Shown: positions 1 to 8,829 of the stretch, in pieces
Layout: every line of letters begins with the position of its first letter
Position numbering within the stretch: position 1 is the stretch's first letter
NCBI GenBank assembly: GCA_031378845.1
Contig: JANNES010000010.1
Location: forward strand, 34,762 to 98,761
DNA from: JAJNPS01 sp031378845
GTDB taxonomy: Bacteria > Pseudomonadota > Alphaproteobacteria > Rhodobacterales > Rhodobacteraceae
Direction: 5' to 3'
DNA: 64,000 bases
Notes under the pieces: generated by a model
What the model saw: only the letters and a program-made list of their open reading frames with translations
What the model was told of the DNA's origin: nothing
The model's database searches: none
Position numbers and translations under genes: made by a program

Positions 1-854
1 GCAGCAAGCCCGTTCGATTCCAGGTTGGAGCCTGCGTTGAACCCGAACCAGCCGACCCAGAGCAGCGAGGCACCAACCATGGTCAGCGTCAGGCTGTGGG
101 GCGGCATCGGTTCTTTGTTGAACCCGATGCGCGGCCCAATCACCAGACAGCCGATCAGACCCGCGATACCGGCATTGATGTGCACGACCGTACCACCGGC
201 AAAGTCAAGCGCGCCCATGCCCCACAAAAGGCCCATATCGGCAGGGAAATCCACCAGGAAGTCCGGGCCTGCCCAGAACCACACCATATGGGCGATCGGG
301 TAATAGGCAAAAAGCGACCAGCCGATGACGAACAGCATCAAGGGCCAGAACTTGATCCGCTCGGCAAAGGCGCCGACGATCAGGGCCGGGGTGATGCAGG
401 CGAATGTCATCTGGAAGATCACGAAGGCGTATTCAGGAATATAGACATTGTTTGAGAATGTCGCGGCATAAGTGCCGGTGCTGACACTTGCAAGCATCGC
501 CTTGGACAGACCGCCGACATAGGGCGAACCTGCCGTGAAGGCGAGGCTGTAGCCGACGACAACCCACAAGATCGCGCAGATCGACACGATCATGAAGACC
601 TGCATCAAGAGGCTGAGCATGTTCTTGGTGCGCACAAGGCCACCATAGAACAGCGCCAGGGCCGGAATGGCCATCATCAGCACCAAGGCCGAACTGACCA
701 GCATCCAGGTCGTGTCGCCCTTGTTGACCATCGTGGCCATCTGTTCGACGGACGGGTTCTGGATCGGCCCGGTCGCCGCCTGCGCCCACGCGGGCAAAGC
801 GGCGAAGGTCGCCCCAAGCGCCGTGAGGCCGCAACATTTCATCAACTTTGTCAT
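1..854 (-). CDS. amtB: Ammonium transporter Amt (3' end outside window)
   Basis: Inner-membrane ammonium channel of the Amt/MEP/Rh family; about 284 residues from the N-terminus are visible and the C-terminus lies beyond base 1. An N-terminal signal peptide (residues about 5-26, ending AWAQA) is followed by a string of hydrophobic helices. Family landmarks are ALALFYGGLVR (about 66-75) and GGTVVHINAG around His225, one of the pore histidines. It starts 28 bp after glnK on the same strand, the classic glnK-amt operon, so GlnK should plug the channel when nitrogen is plentiful. The ATG at 854 was chosen because it directly precedes the signal peptide. Confidence 0.95.
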   Translation of the reverse strand, partial: MTKLMKCCGLTALGATFAALPAWAQAATGPIQNPSVEQMATMVNKGDTTWMLVSSALVLMMAIPALALFYGGLVRTKNMLSLLMQVFMIVSICAILWVVVGYSLAFTAGSPYVGGLSKAMLASVSTGTYAATFSNNVYIPEYAFVIFQMTFACITPALIVGAFAERIKFWPLMLFVIGWSLFAYYPIAHMVWFWAGPDFLVDFPADMGLLWGMGALDFAGGTVVHINAGIAGLIGCLVIGPRIGFNKEPMPPHSLTLTMVGASLLWVGWFGFNAGSNLESNGLA

Positions 855-882
855 CTTTAGGTTTTCCCCTTGCCCCACACGC

Positions 883-1221
883 CTAAAGCGCATCGTCATC
901 GGTTTCGCCGGTGCGCACCCGCACGGCATGTTGCACGTCGAGGACGAAAATCTTTCCGTCGCCGATCTTGTCGGTCTTGGCGGTCTTCTGGATCGTCGAG
1001 ACGACCTGATCGGCCAGGCCATCGCTGACTACGATTTCCAGCCGGACCTTCGGTACGAAGTTAACGGCGTATTCGGCTCCCCGGTAAATCTCTGTGTGGC
1101 CTGACTGGCTGCCAAACCCCTTGATCTCGGTCACCATCATGCCGCGCACGCCGATGGTGGTCAGCGCTTCGCGGACCTCCTCCAGCTTGAACGGCTTGAT
1201 TGCGGCAATGATGAGTTTCAC
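883..1221 (-). CDS. glnK: Nitrogen regulatory protein P-II (GlnK)
   Basis: P-II signal protein of exactly 112 aa, the standard family length. It senses 2-oxoglutarate and ATP/ADP and controls AmtB and the Ntr system. It starts MKLIIAAIKPFKL; the T-loop carries the uridylylation tyrosine Y51 in YRGAEYAVNF, and the C-terminal signature GDGKIFV is present. The start is the GTG at 1221, preceded by a GGAAGGGG ribosome-binding site; an upstream in-frame extension to 1785 is not protein-like. First gene of the glnK-amt operon. Confidence 0.95.
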   Translation of the reverse strand: MKLIIAAIKPFKLEEVREALTTIGVRGMMVTEIKGFGSQSGHTEIYRGAEYAVNFVPKVRLEIVVSDGLADQVVSTIQKTAKTDKIGDGKIFVLDVQHAVRVRTGETDDDAL

Positions 1222-1362
1222 GTCTGTCCCCTTCCAAAAGCGCACGCCCTGACGTCGGGCCTTGGCTGCGTAACGAGGACGCCGGACACGGGTCACGGGC
1301 AAGAAAAGCCGGGCTGAACTCTGCCTAAAACCTATAACTTCGCACAAATTTTGATCATTAAA

Positions 1363-1376
1363 TTGTGAAAGCACAA
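1363..1376. promoter_or_regulatory. Short inverted repeat upstream of glnK
   Basis: TTGTG-AAAG-CACAA, perfect 5-bp arms with a 4-bp spacer, lies about 140 bp upstream of the glnK start in an AT-rich patch of the glnK/PBP1A divergent intergenic region (1222-1493). A second TTGTGC-like sequence occurs near 1340 on the minus strand. NtrC sites upstream of glnK in related bacteria are GCAC-N-GTGC-type inverted repeats, so this is a candidate enhancer site. I did not find a clean sigma-54 promoter. Confidence 0.25.
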
Positions 1377-1493
1377 AAGTTGGACGTAATGATAAGCCGA
1401 ATCGGCGCGTCTGCCTCTCCACATTCCGGGCGGGTAGGGCTATGGTCTGGCGCAACGAAAGACCGAAAAAGCGCGGCGCGAGGCAAAGCAGGA

Positions 1494-3701
1494 ATGGCAC
1501 AATCGGGTAGGGGCCGGGGTCCTCTCGTCGCGGACAAGCGCGGCAAGGCGCAGCGCAGCGAGGCATATTCCCCACCCAAGACCAGACGGTCGTCGCGCCG
1601 TGCGCGGCCGCCGCGGCGTGGCGGCGTGGTGGGCTTCGTTCTTGGCCTGTTTCGCCTTGTCTGGCGGCTGATCTGGGGCATTGCATGGCGGTCCATCGCC
1701 ATCGTCGCGCTGATCGTTGCCGGTGCGACTGCCTATTTTGCCGCCCAACTGCCCCCGGTCGAGGCGCTCTTGGACGGGCGTGCACGCGGGTCCGTCACGT
1801 TTCTGGACCGCGAGGGCACGGTGTTCGCCTGGCGTGGCGAGACGTTTGGCGGGCAGATCACCGCCGATACCGTGTCGCCGTATCTGCATGACGCGGTCGT
1901 GGCGACCGAGGACAAGCGGTTCTACCGTCATTTCGGCATCAGCCCGCGCGGTATTGCCAGCGCGATCCGGATCAACCTCAGCGCCGGTCGCGGGCCGTTG
2001 TCGGGCAATGGCGGCTCCACCATCACGCAACAGGTTGCCAAGCTTTTGTGCCTCGGTGTGCCTTATGATCCGACGCAGTGGAAATCCGAGGCCGCCTATG
2101 AAGAGGACTGCCGGGGGGGCGGCATCTGGCGCAAGGTCAAGGAAATCCCGTATGCGATCGCGATGGAGGTCCGCTACACCAAGGAAGAAATCCTGACGAT
2201 CTATTTCAACCGCGCCTATCTTGGCGCCGGGGCGCGCGGGTTCGAGGCTGCCGCACAGCGCTATTTCGGCGTGTCGGCGAACGAAGTGAACCCTGCCCAG
2301 GCCGCGATGCTGGCGGGTCTGCTCAAGGCACCCTCAAGATATGCGCCCACCAACAACCTTCAACGTGCACAGGACCGCGCCAACCTGATCATCGGGCTGA
2401 TGCAGGATCAGGGCTACCTGACGGCAGACGAGGCCAAGGCGGCGCTGGGCAAACCGGCCCGGCTGTCCTCTGCCGCCAAGGCCAGAACCGGCGGCAACTT
2501 TGCCGACTGGGTGATGGAAACAACGCCCGACTTTCTGGCTGGCGACACCACCGAGGACGTGGTGATCAAGACCACGCTGGACCAAAGGCTGCAACTCGCC
2601 GCCGAAGAGGCGCTGGTCTATGTGTTCGACACCAAGGTCAAGGCCGGGTCCAAGGCGCAGGTCGCCATCGTGGTGATGAGTGCAGATGGTGCGGTGCGTG
2701 CGATGGTGGGTGGACGGGCGATTGAAGAGTCAGGATCCTTTAACCGCGCGACCCAAGCGCTGCGCCAGACCGGATCGGCGTTCAAGCCATTCGTCTATGC
2801 GGCGGCGATGGAGATGGGGTTCAGCCCGGCTGATTATGTCGAGGATACGCCTCTGACGATCAACATCCCCGGCTCTGGCCCCTGGACGCCGCAGAATTAC
2901 GACAAAGAATTCAAGGGGATGATCACGCTGACGCAGGCCCTGGCGGAAAGCCGGAATATCCCTGCAGTGCGCATTTCAGAAGCTGTCGGTCGCGATTTTG
3001 TCCGCAAGGTTGCGACTGATTTCGGCATCGGCACCGACCTTGCCGCCGGGCCGGCGCTGGCGCTTGGCGCGTCAGAGGCCACGCTTTTGGACATGACGGG
3101 GGCCTATGCGGGCATTCTGAACGGCGGCTCGTCGGTGACCCCCTACGGGCTGGTCGAGTTGCGGCTCAAAGGGGAAAACGATCCGTTGTTCGAGGCGGCT
3201 GGTGGCATGGGGGAACGCGTGATCTCTGAAAAGGCGGCACGTCTGTTGACATACATGATGGCCGAGGTGGTGCAGTCGGGCACCGGCACACGCGCACAGC
3301 TGAAAGATCGCGAGGCCGCGGGCAAGACCGGCACCACCACCGCCGGGCGCGACGCATGGTTCGTGGGCTTTACGGCGGATTACGTGACCGGGGTCTGGAT
3401 GGGTTATGACGACAACACGCCCCTGACCGGCGTGACCGGCGGCGGCCTGCCCGCCGAGGTGTGGCACGAGGTGATGCTGCGCGTCGAGGACGGCATGCCG
3501 CCCAAGCCGCTGCCGGTGGAAATTCCCGAACCGCGACTGCCCCCGGCGCCCGCCTCGCCGCAGTATCTGGAGGACGTGCCCGGCGGTAACGCCATTGCGC
3601 CCTTGCCAGAGGGTGCGATGCCGCTGTCACCCGAGCTGCTGCCGGATGACGATCTTGCCGATCAGATCTTGCGCGACGTTTTGGGCACAATCAACAACTG
3701 A
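1494..3701 (+). CDS. mrcA: Penicillin-binding protein 1A (transglycosylase/transpeptidase)
   Basis: Bifunctional class A PBP, 735 aa, polymerising and cross-linking peptidoglycan at the outer face of the inner membrane. A basic cytoplasmic tail (residues 1-50) is followed by one transmembrane helix (about 62-84). The GT51 domain has the catalytic glutamate in ATEDKRFYRH (about E139) and GGSTITQQ. The transpeptidase domain has SxxK as GSAFKPF (about S428), SRN in AESRNIP, and KTGTT (about 610). The C-terminal tail is Pro-rich. ATG 1494 is preferred over an upstream in-frame GTG at 1365 because the extra residues are not conserved-looking. Converges on mlaC. Confidence 0.9.
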   Translation: MAQSGRGRGPLVADKRGKAQRSEAYSPPKTRRSSRRARPPRRGGVVGFVLGLFRLVWRLIWGIAWRSIAIVALIVAGATAYFAAQLPPVEALLDGRARGSVTFLDREGTVFAWRGETFGGQITADTVSPYLHDAVVATEDKRFYRHFGISPRGIASAIRINLSAGRGPLSGNGGSTITQQVAKLLCLGVPYDPTQWKSEAAYEEDCRGGGIWRKVKEIPYAIAMEVRYTKEEILTIYFNRAYLGAGARGFEAAAQRYFGVSANEVNPAQAAMLAGLLKAPSRYAPTNNLQRAQDRANLIIGLMQDQGYLTADEAKAALGKPARLSSAAKARTGGNFADWVMETTPDFLAGDTTEDVVIKTTLDQRLQLAAEEALVYVFDTKVKAGSKAQVAIVVMSADGAVRAMVGGRAIEESGSFNRATQALRQTGSAFKPFVYAAAMEMGFSPADYVEDTPLTINIPGSGPWTPQNYDKEFKGMITLTQALAESRNIPAVRISEAVGRDFVRKVATDFGIGTDLAAGPALALGASEATLLDMTGAYAGILNGGSSVTPYGLVELRLKGENDPLFEAAGGMGERVISEKAARLLTYMMAEVVQSGTGTRAQLKDREAAGKTGTTTAGRDAWFVGFTADYVTGVWMGYDDNTPLTGVTGGGLPAEVWHEVMLRVEDGMPPKPLPVEIPEPRLPPAPASPQYLEDVPGGNAIAPLPEGAMPLSPELLPDDDLADQILRDVLGTINN

Positions 3702-3732
3702 GCGATGTCAGACGGGTGACGGACCGGCGCGT

Positions 3733-4344
3733 TCACGCCGTCGCAAGCGCCGCCGACAGCTTGTCGATGTCACCGCCCTGCCGATCAAGGATCGCCCCGA
3801 TTTCGGCGCGCTCCGAGGAAAGCATGTTCACGCCTTCGATGATCAGATTGAAGAATCGCTTTCGTCCCGACTTGTCCGAAACGTGCCAGCGCAGATCGAA
3901 AGGCGCCTCGCCCTGCAGATAGGCCACCGAGATCACCTCGAAATAGCTCTTGAGCGGGCGCGCATCGGTGACCTCGATCCGGCCACCAACGAATTCGCGG
4001 AACCGGCGGCCATATTTGCGGCTGATGTAGCTTTGGAATGCCTTGGTAAAGGCTTTCATCTGCGCCGCCGAGGCATTGCGCGCCGCAGGCCCGAGGGCAG
4101 AGCGCGCGATCACCGGCACATCGGCGAATTTGACGAACATCGCCTCGAATTCCTTGATCATCCCGCCTTCGGATTTGCCAGAGCTGATGATGCGGTTGAC
4201 CGTCGCGACCGCGCCATCGACCAGTTCGCGCGCCTCACCCACGGTAAGTGCCCGCGCCGCAATCGGCATGGCAAGGGCGGCAGATGCCGCCAGGGCGGTC
4301 AAGGCAAACTGGCGGCGCGTCAGGGGGATGCGGTTACTGGCCAT
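3733..4344 (-). CDS. mlaC: MlaC-type periplasmic phospholipid-binding protein
   Basis: Periplasmic lipid shuttle of the Mla (Ttg2D) pathway, 203 aa, which moves phospholipid between the outer-membrane MlaA complex and the inner-membrane transporter. The N-terminus has a twin-arginine signal, TRRQFALTAL, followed by a hydrophobic stretch ending AARA. The mature part has MlaC features such as FVKFADVPVIARSALG and FRLGGRIEV-like FVGGRIEVTDARP. The start at 4344 is supported by GAGGA 5 bp upstream and overlaps the end of mlaA by 11 bp, implying translational coupling. No MlaFEDB genes lie in the window. Confidence 0.85.
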   Translation of the reverse strand: MASNRIPLTRRQFALTALAASAALAMPIAARALTVGEARELVDGAVATVNRIISSGKSEGGMIKEFEAMFVKFADVPVIARSALGPAARNASAAQMKAFTKAFQSYISRKYGRRFREFVGGRIEVTDARPLKSYFEVISVAYLQGEAPFDLRWHVSDKSGRKRFFNLIIEGVNMLSSERAEIGAILDRQGGDIDKLSAALATA

Positions 4345-5119
4345 AGGGGTCCTCATAAGGGTCGACAAACGCGTCATCGGGTCCGGCATCGGTGGCCTTA
4401 CCCAGTTCAAAGCGGCGGTTCTGCAGATACAACAGCCGCGACTGGGCATAGCTGTCCGCACTGTCATATAGGATCGACTCGATGGTATCGGAATAGCGGT
4501 AGCGATCACCTAGACGTGCGAACAGGCCCGCAACGGTCGCGGCATTCGCGTCAGATCCCTCCGCGAGAAGCCGAACGGGGTTGGCCACGATGTCCACAGC
4601 CAGTCCGACGGCATCGCGCGCGGTCGACGGACCAAACACCGGCAATTCGACATAGACGCCCTCGCCGACCCCCCAGACATGCAGCGTTTCGCCAAAATCG
4701 GTGGTGCGTTCGGGCAATCCGATGGCCGTTGCCGCATCGAAAAGACCAAAGACGCCAAACGTCAGGTTGGCCGCAAGCCGCAGGCTGTTGATGCCCGCAT
4801 CCTCGGGGTTGGCCTGCAGCACATCGTTTACGATGTCGCCCGGCAGGTCCAGCGTGGCCGCGACATTGCTGATCGCGCGCTGCAGCGGTTTGGGCACCAC
4901 GGATCCATACGCATCCGAGCCCGGGCCGACAAGGATACGGTCCAGCGCACGGTTGACGCTGTGGGTGCCGCGGTTCAATGGCTCCAGCGGGTCATTTATG
5001 CCCTGCGACACCGGCGCGGGGGAACAGGCCGCCAGCCCGAGCAGCAGCATCGCGGCGGCGCAGCGACGCGGCCCCAAGACATGATTTGGTCGCTGGGGCC
5101 AAAGGTCCGAAAATCGCAT
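4334..5119 (-). CDS. mlaA: MlaA (VacJ) outer-membrane lipoprotein
   Basis: Outer-membrane lipoprotein, 261 aa, that removes mislocalised phospholipids from the outer leaflet and hands them to MlaC. A signal peptide with lipobox LAAC (Cys32) is followed by the family hallmark NDPLEPLNR and the helical channel segment LPGDIVNDVLQANPEDA. TTDFGETLHVWGV is also characteristic. It is the upstream partner of mlaC in a two-gene operon. The C-terminal tail DPYEDPYGQ is short and acidic. Confidence 0.92.
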   Translation of the reverse strand: MRFSDLWPQRPNHVLGPRRCAAAMLLLGLAACSPAPVSQGINDPLEPLNRGTHSVNRALDRILVGPGSDAYGSVVPKPLQRAISNVAATLDLPGDIVNDVLQANPEDAGINSLRLAANLTFGVFGLFDAATAIGLPERTTDFGETLHVWGVGEGVYVELPVFGPSTARDAVGLAVDIVANPVRLLAEGSDANAATVAGLFARLGDRYRYSDTIESILYDSADSYAQSRLLYLQNRRFELGKATDAGPDDAFVDPYEDPYGQ

Positions 5120-5347
5120 GAGCTGATGTCCATCATAGGGCTCTGACGACAGGTCCCTGAAAGATACGGCAAGGGATATTCAGCCCATCTTGCCAACACA
5201 ACGCAGATTCGTACCAGCGCGATCATTCTGGCAGAATTCGGCCATCCCAAGACGCCAATCGTTGCGCCTTTGCCCAAGGTTCCACCGGCGCGTGGCTTGC
5301 CCCATGGCGTGGCCGCCGCTAGGGTCCCCCCAACCTGGGAGTTTCTC

Positions 5348-5809
5348 ATGCATCCATTCGAATCACGGCTTGCCGAAATGGGAATTGCCCTGCCCACAGC
5401 ACCTGCTCCGGCGGCGAATTACGTGCCTTTCGTGGTGTCGGGCAGCCTTGTCTACATCTCGGGCCAGATCAGCCAGACCGCCGATGGGCTGATCAAGGGC
5501 AGGCTTGGTGCCGATCTGGATGCCACGGCCGGCGCGACGGCGGCAAAATCCTGTGCGATCAGCCTGTTGGCACAGCTTCGCGCAGCCTGCGGGGGGGATT
5601 TTTCGCGTGTGGTGCGGGCGGTGAAGCTGACCGGTTTCGTCAACTCCACTTCTGATTTCACCGATCAGCCCAAGGTCATCAACGGTGCGTCGGACTTTCT
5701 GGTGGCGGTCATGGGCGACGCCGGACGGCACGCCAGATCGGCGGTCAGTGCTGCGTCCCTGCCGTTGGGCGTCGCGGTCGAGATCGAGGGTATTTTCGAG
5801 ATCCGCTGA
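5348..5809 (+). CDS. RidA (YjgF/YER057c/UK114) family protein
   Basis: 153-aa member of the YjgF family in the longer subgroup that carries an N-terminal extension with PTAPAPAANYVPFV. RidA proteins hydrolyse reactive enamine/imine intermediates of PLP enzymes; the exact substrate of this subgroup is not established from sequence. YISGQIS and the C-terminal HARSAVSAASLPLGVAVEIE match the family core with the conserved arginine. The ATG at 5348 has GGGAG 7 bp upstream. Its TGA overlaps the ATG of the next gene (TGATG), so the two are probably co-translated. Confidence 0.88.
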   Translation: MHPFESRLAEMGIALPTAPAPAANYVPFVVSGSLVYISGQISQTADGLIKGRLGADLDATAGATAAKSCAISLLAQLRAACGGDFSRVVRAVKLTGFVNSTSDFTDQPKVINGASDFLVAVMGDAGRHARSAVSAASLPLGVAVEIEGIFEIR

Positions 5810-6582
5810 TGTTGCGCCCCCGTTTGCCCCCCGAGTTCCTTGCATTTCCGCTTGCGCATCGTGGCTATCATGACGCGTCGTTGCGGCGACCGGAAAACAG
5901 CCTGTCTGCGTTTGCTGCCGCCATCGATGCGGGATACGGGATCGAGCTGGATGTCCAGCGCAGCGCCGATGGTCAGGCGATGGTGTTTCATGACGACACT
6001 CTTGACCGGATGGCAATGGCGTCCGGACGCGTCCTTGCCCAAGATGCGGCAGCGCTGGCACGGACCAGAATTCGCGCAAGCGACGACTACATTCCCGTGC
6101 TTTCTGACGTCCTGTCCCTCGTGGCTGGCCGCGTTCCCGTGCTGATCGAGATCAAAGAGAACCTTGATACCATGTTGCCGACCGAAGGCGTATTGGAAGC
6201 CGCCGTTGCGCGCGCCTTGAAATCCTATGCGGGCCCGGTTGCGGTGATGTCGTTCAATCCGCACTGCGTCGTCCACATGGCCCGGCTGTTGCCAGATGTT
6301 GCGCGCGGACTGACAACCGAGGACTATGATCCCACAAACAACGTGCCAATTCCCCCCGATGTCTGTGCCCGCCTGCGCGAGATTCCGGACTATGACATTA
6401 CTGGCGCAAGCTTTATCTCGCACAAGGTCAGCGATCTTGGGCGCCCGCGCGTGGCAGCGTTGAAAATGCAGGGGGCGGATATCCTGTGCTGGACGGTCCG
6501 GTCGCCGGATCAAGAGGCCGTCGCCCGCAAGATCGCGCAGAATACCACGTTTGAAGGCTATGCCGCCGCGATCCCGGCTTGA
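5809..6582 (+). CDS. ugpQ: Glycerophosphodiester phosphodiesterase
   Basis: 257-aa GDPD-family enzyme that hydrolyses deacylated phospholipids to glycerol-3-phosphate and an alcohol. The TIM-barrel catalytic motif is present: LAHRGYHD, RRPENSLSAF, GIELDVQRSADG, and the acid/His pair in MVFHDDTLDRM. There is no signal peptide, so a cytoplasmic location is likely. It starts inside the RidA stop codon. The gene symbol is by family resemblance only; there is no ugp transporter nearby. Confidence 0.88.
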   Translation: MLRPRLPPEFLAFPLAHRGYHDASLRRPENSLSAFAAAIDAGYGIELDVQRSADGQAMVFHDDTLDRMAMASGRVLAQDAAALARTRIRASDDYIPVLSDVLSLVAGRVPVLIEIKENLDTMLPTEGVLEAAVARALKSYAGPVAVMSFNPHCVVHMARLLPDVARGLTTEDYDPTNNVPIPPDVCARLREIPDYDITGASFISHKVSDLGRPRVAALKMQGADILCWTVRSPDQEAVARKIAQNTTFEGYAAAIPA

Positions 6583-6719
6583 CGGCGGGCGATTGCGGGC
6601 CAATTGGCTTGGTGACTGGTTGACGTATCCCCGGCGGCTGACATTGGTTTGCCATTGGGTCAAGAACAGATGGCGGCAGGCCCCCGGCCCCCGGCGTTCC
6701 CTTTAGCCCGCATGAGGCC

Positions 6720-7880
6720 ATGGCAGATCTGACCCTTCTCAACGGCATGGCAGAGGTCGCGGCGGCAGACTGGGACGGTTTGTCTGCGGGCTCTGGCCGC
6801 CCGCTGGACCCGTTCACCACGCATCGGTTTTTGCATGCCATGGATGCGTCGGGCAGCACTGGCAAAGGCACCGGCTGGCAGTCGCGTCCGCTGGTTTTGC
6901 GACAGGACGGCAAGCTTGTCGGGGCGACCCCGATCTACGTCAAATCCCACTCTCAGGGTGAGTACATCTTTGACCACGGCTGGGCCGACGGCTATCAGCG
7001 GGCAGGCGGGCAGTACTATCCCAAACTGCAGATCGCGGTGCCATTTACCCCTGCCACCGGGAGGCGGTTTCTGGGGGCGGGGCGCAACGAGCTGGTGCAG
7101 GGCGCAATTGCCATCGCCGAACAGAACGGGCTGTCCTCGCTGCACATCACCTTTTGTACCGAAGAAGAGGCCACCGCCCTTGCGGGTCAGCACGGCCTTT
7201 TGCACCGCGTGACCCAGCAGTTCCACTGGGTCAACAGCGGCTATGCAACGTTTGACGACTTCCTGGCCGACCTGTCGTCACGCAAGCGCAAGAACATCCG
7301 CAAGGAACGTGAAACGGCGAATGGCCCCGTCGAGATCCGCACCCTGACCGGGGACCAGATCGAGCCCGCGCATTGGGATGCGTTCTGGCGGTTCTATCAA
7401 GATACCGGCAGCCGCAAATGGGGCACGCCTTACCTGACGCGTGATGCCTTCCACCATTTTCACGCGACCATGCGCGGCGACATCCTGCTGGTGCTGGCGT
7501 TCCGTGCGGGCCAGCCCATCGCCGGGGCGCTGAACTTCATCGGACGCGAGACGCTCTTTGGCCGCTATTGGGGCTGCGCCGAAGATCACCCGTGCCTGCA
7601 TTTCGAACTCTGCTATTATCAGGCCATCGACTGGGCCATCACGCATGGATTGAAACGGGTCGAGGCGGGCGCACAGGGCGAACACAAACTCGCGCGCGGC
7701 TATCTGCCGGTGCCGGTGCATTCCTTGCACTGGATCGCCGATCCCGGGTTTCGGGCGGCGGTGGCGCGGTATCTGGACGCGGAACGCCGCGCGGTCGACG
7801 ACGAGATTGAGATGCTGTCCGCTTACGGTCCGTTTCGCCGGGTTGACAGCGAGGACCAGCCCGCCCCAATATTAGGATAG
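6720..7880 (+). CDS. COG3146/FemAB-like N-acyltransferase (peptidogalycan-type)
   Basis: 386-aa protein of the predicted N-acyltransferase family COG3146 (DUF482), with a GNAT/FemAB fold. Recognisable blocks are PLDPFTTHRFLHAMDASG at the N-terminus, EYIFDHGWADGYQRAGGQYYPKLQ in the middle, and FEAGAQGEH-like VEAGAQGEHKLARGYLP near the C-terminus. The substrate is unknown; the family has been suggested to act on cell-wall or lipid-linked amines. It is followed after 7 bp by the pterin dehydratase and is likely co-transcribed with it. Confidence 0.8.
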   Translation: MADLTLLNGMAEVAAADWDGLSAGSGRPLDPFTTHRFLHAMDASGSTGKGTGWQSRPLVLRQDGKLVGATPIYVKSHSQGEYIFDHGWADGYQRAGGQYYPKLQIAVPFTPATGRRFLGAGRNELVQGAIAIAEQNGLSSLHITFCTEEEATALAGQHGLLHRVTQQFHWVNSGYATFDDFLADLSSRKRKNIRKERETANGPVEIRTLTGDQIEPAHWDAFWRFYQDTGSRKWGTPYLTRDAFHHFHATMRGDILLVLAFRAGQPIAGALNFIGRETLFGRYWGCAEDHPCLHFELCYYQAIDWAITHGLKRVEAGAQGEHKLARGYLPVPVHSLHWIADPGFRAAVARYLDAERRAVDDEIEMLSAYGPFRRVDSEDQPAPILG

Positions 7881-7887
7881 ACACCAC

Positions 7888-8247
7888 ATGGCCGATCTTT
7901 TGACAAAAGCCGAACGCACCGCTGCCCTGCCTGCCTTGGGTGAGGCAGGCTGGGGTGCGGTTCACGGGCGTGACGCGATGCGAAAAGTTTGGAAGTTCAA
8001 GAACTTTTCCGAAGCCTGGGCGTTCATGTCGCGTGCCGCACTGGCGGCCGAGGCGATGAACCACCATCCCGAATGGCGCAATGTCTACAATGTCGTGGAC
8101 GTCACGCTGACGACGCATGACTGCCACGGGCTGTCGGCGCTGGACCTGAAACTGGCCGCCCGACTGGAAACATTTGCCGGGACGGCCGAGGTCCAGCGTG
8201 ACCTGTCTGCACCTATCGTGTCGCTGTGTCAGATCAAGGCCAGCTAG
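7888..8247 (+). CDS. phhB: 4a-hydroxytetrahydrobiopterin dehydratase (PCD/DCoH)
   Basis: 119 aa, slightly longer than the usual 95-110 aa pterin-4a-carbinolamine dehydratase. The active-site signature is intact: AEAMNHHPEWRNVYN followed by VDVTLTTHD and GLSALDLKLA, with the catalytic His pair. It regenerates the pterin cofactor of aromatic amino acid hydroxylases. No phenylalanine hydroxylase gene is in the window, so a role in pterin recycling for another enzyme is possible. Ends 5 bp before the convergent peroxiredoxin gene. Confidence 0.9.
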   Translation: MADLLTKAERTAALPALGEAGWGAVHGRDAMRKVWKFKNFSEAWAFMSRAALAAEAMNHHPEWRNVYNVVDVTLTTHDCHGLSALDLKLAARLETFAGTAEVQRDLSAPIVSLCQIKAS

Positions 8248-8252
8248 GGCGT

Positions 8253-8738
8253 TCAGATCTTCTCCAGCAGCGCCTCGCCGGTAGAGATGTTGCATTCGCC
8301 GGGCTTGTCGATGTTGGCTTGGGTGATGCGGCCATCCTCCAGCACCAGCGCATAGCGGTTGGACCGACCGATCAGGCCCAGATGCGGGGCGGTGAATTCC
8401 ATGCCCAGCGCGTGGGTCAGCTTGCCCTCGGCGTCGCCCAGATGCGTGATGCCGGCCTTGGTGGCCCCGGTGGCCTCACCCCAGGCTTTCAGCACGAACG
8501 GGTCGTTGACGGAAATGCAGATGATCTCGGCCACGCCCTTGGCGCGAAACGCCTCGGCGGTGCGGATGAACGACGGGATATGGGCCGTCGTGCAGGGACC
8601 GGTAAATGCCCCTGGCAGGCCAAACACCACGACCTTGCGGCCCTTGAGTGTTGCGGCCAGTGACACGGTTTCCGGCCCGTTTGCGCCCATCGTCACCATC
8701 TCGCTATCGGGCAAGTGGCCCCCTACGTTTAACGTCAT
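8253..8738 (-). CDS. Peroxiredoxin, Prx5 type
   Basis: 161-aa thiol peroxidase of the Prx5 (AhpE/hybrid-Prx) class. The peroxidatic cysteine C49 lies in PGAFTGPCTTAHIPSF, the class-specific active site (PGAFTPxC). A downstream ISVNDPFVLKAW block also matches. GECNISTGE near the C-terminus supplies a possible second cysteine. It reduces peroxides in the cytoplasm with glutaredoxin or thioredoxin as donor; there is no fused glutaredoxin domain. Confidence 0.92.
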   Translation of the reverse strand: MTLNVGGHLPDSEMVTMGANGPETVSLAATLKGRKVVVFGLPGAFTGPCTTAHIPSFIRTAEAFRAKGVAEIICISVNDPFVLKAWGEATGATKAGITHLGDAEGKLTHALGMEFTAPHLGLIGRSNRYALVLEDGRITQANIDKPGECNISTGEALLEKI

Positions 8739-8829
8739 TCAAACCCCCTCGTGATTGCGTTACGGATGCCGTGGGATATAGGTTGGCGACCGCGCCGCGA
8801 CCAGCGCAACCATGAGGCCGGAGTGTAAG

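Noticed and set aside
3595..4791. 398-codon plus-strand frame opposite mlaC and mlaA
   Set aside because: Both Mla genes are strongly supported on the minus strand; the frame is rich in Arg/Pro and has no motif.
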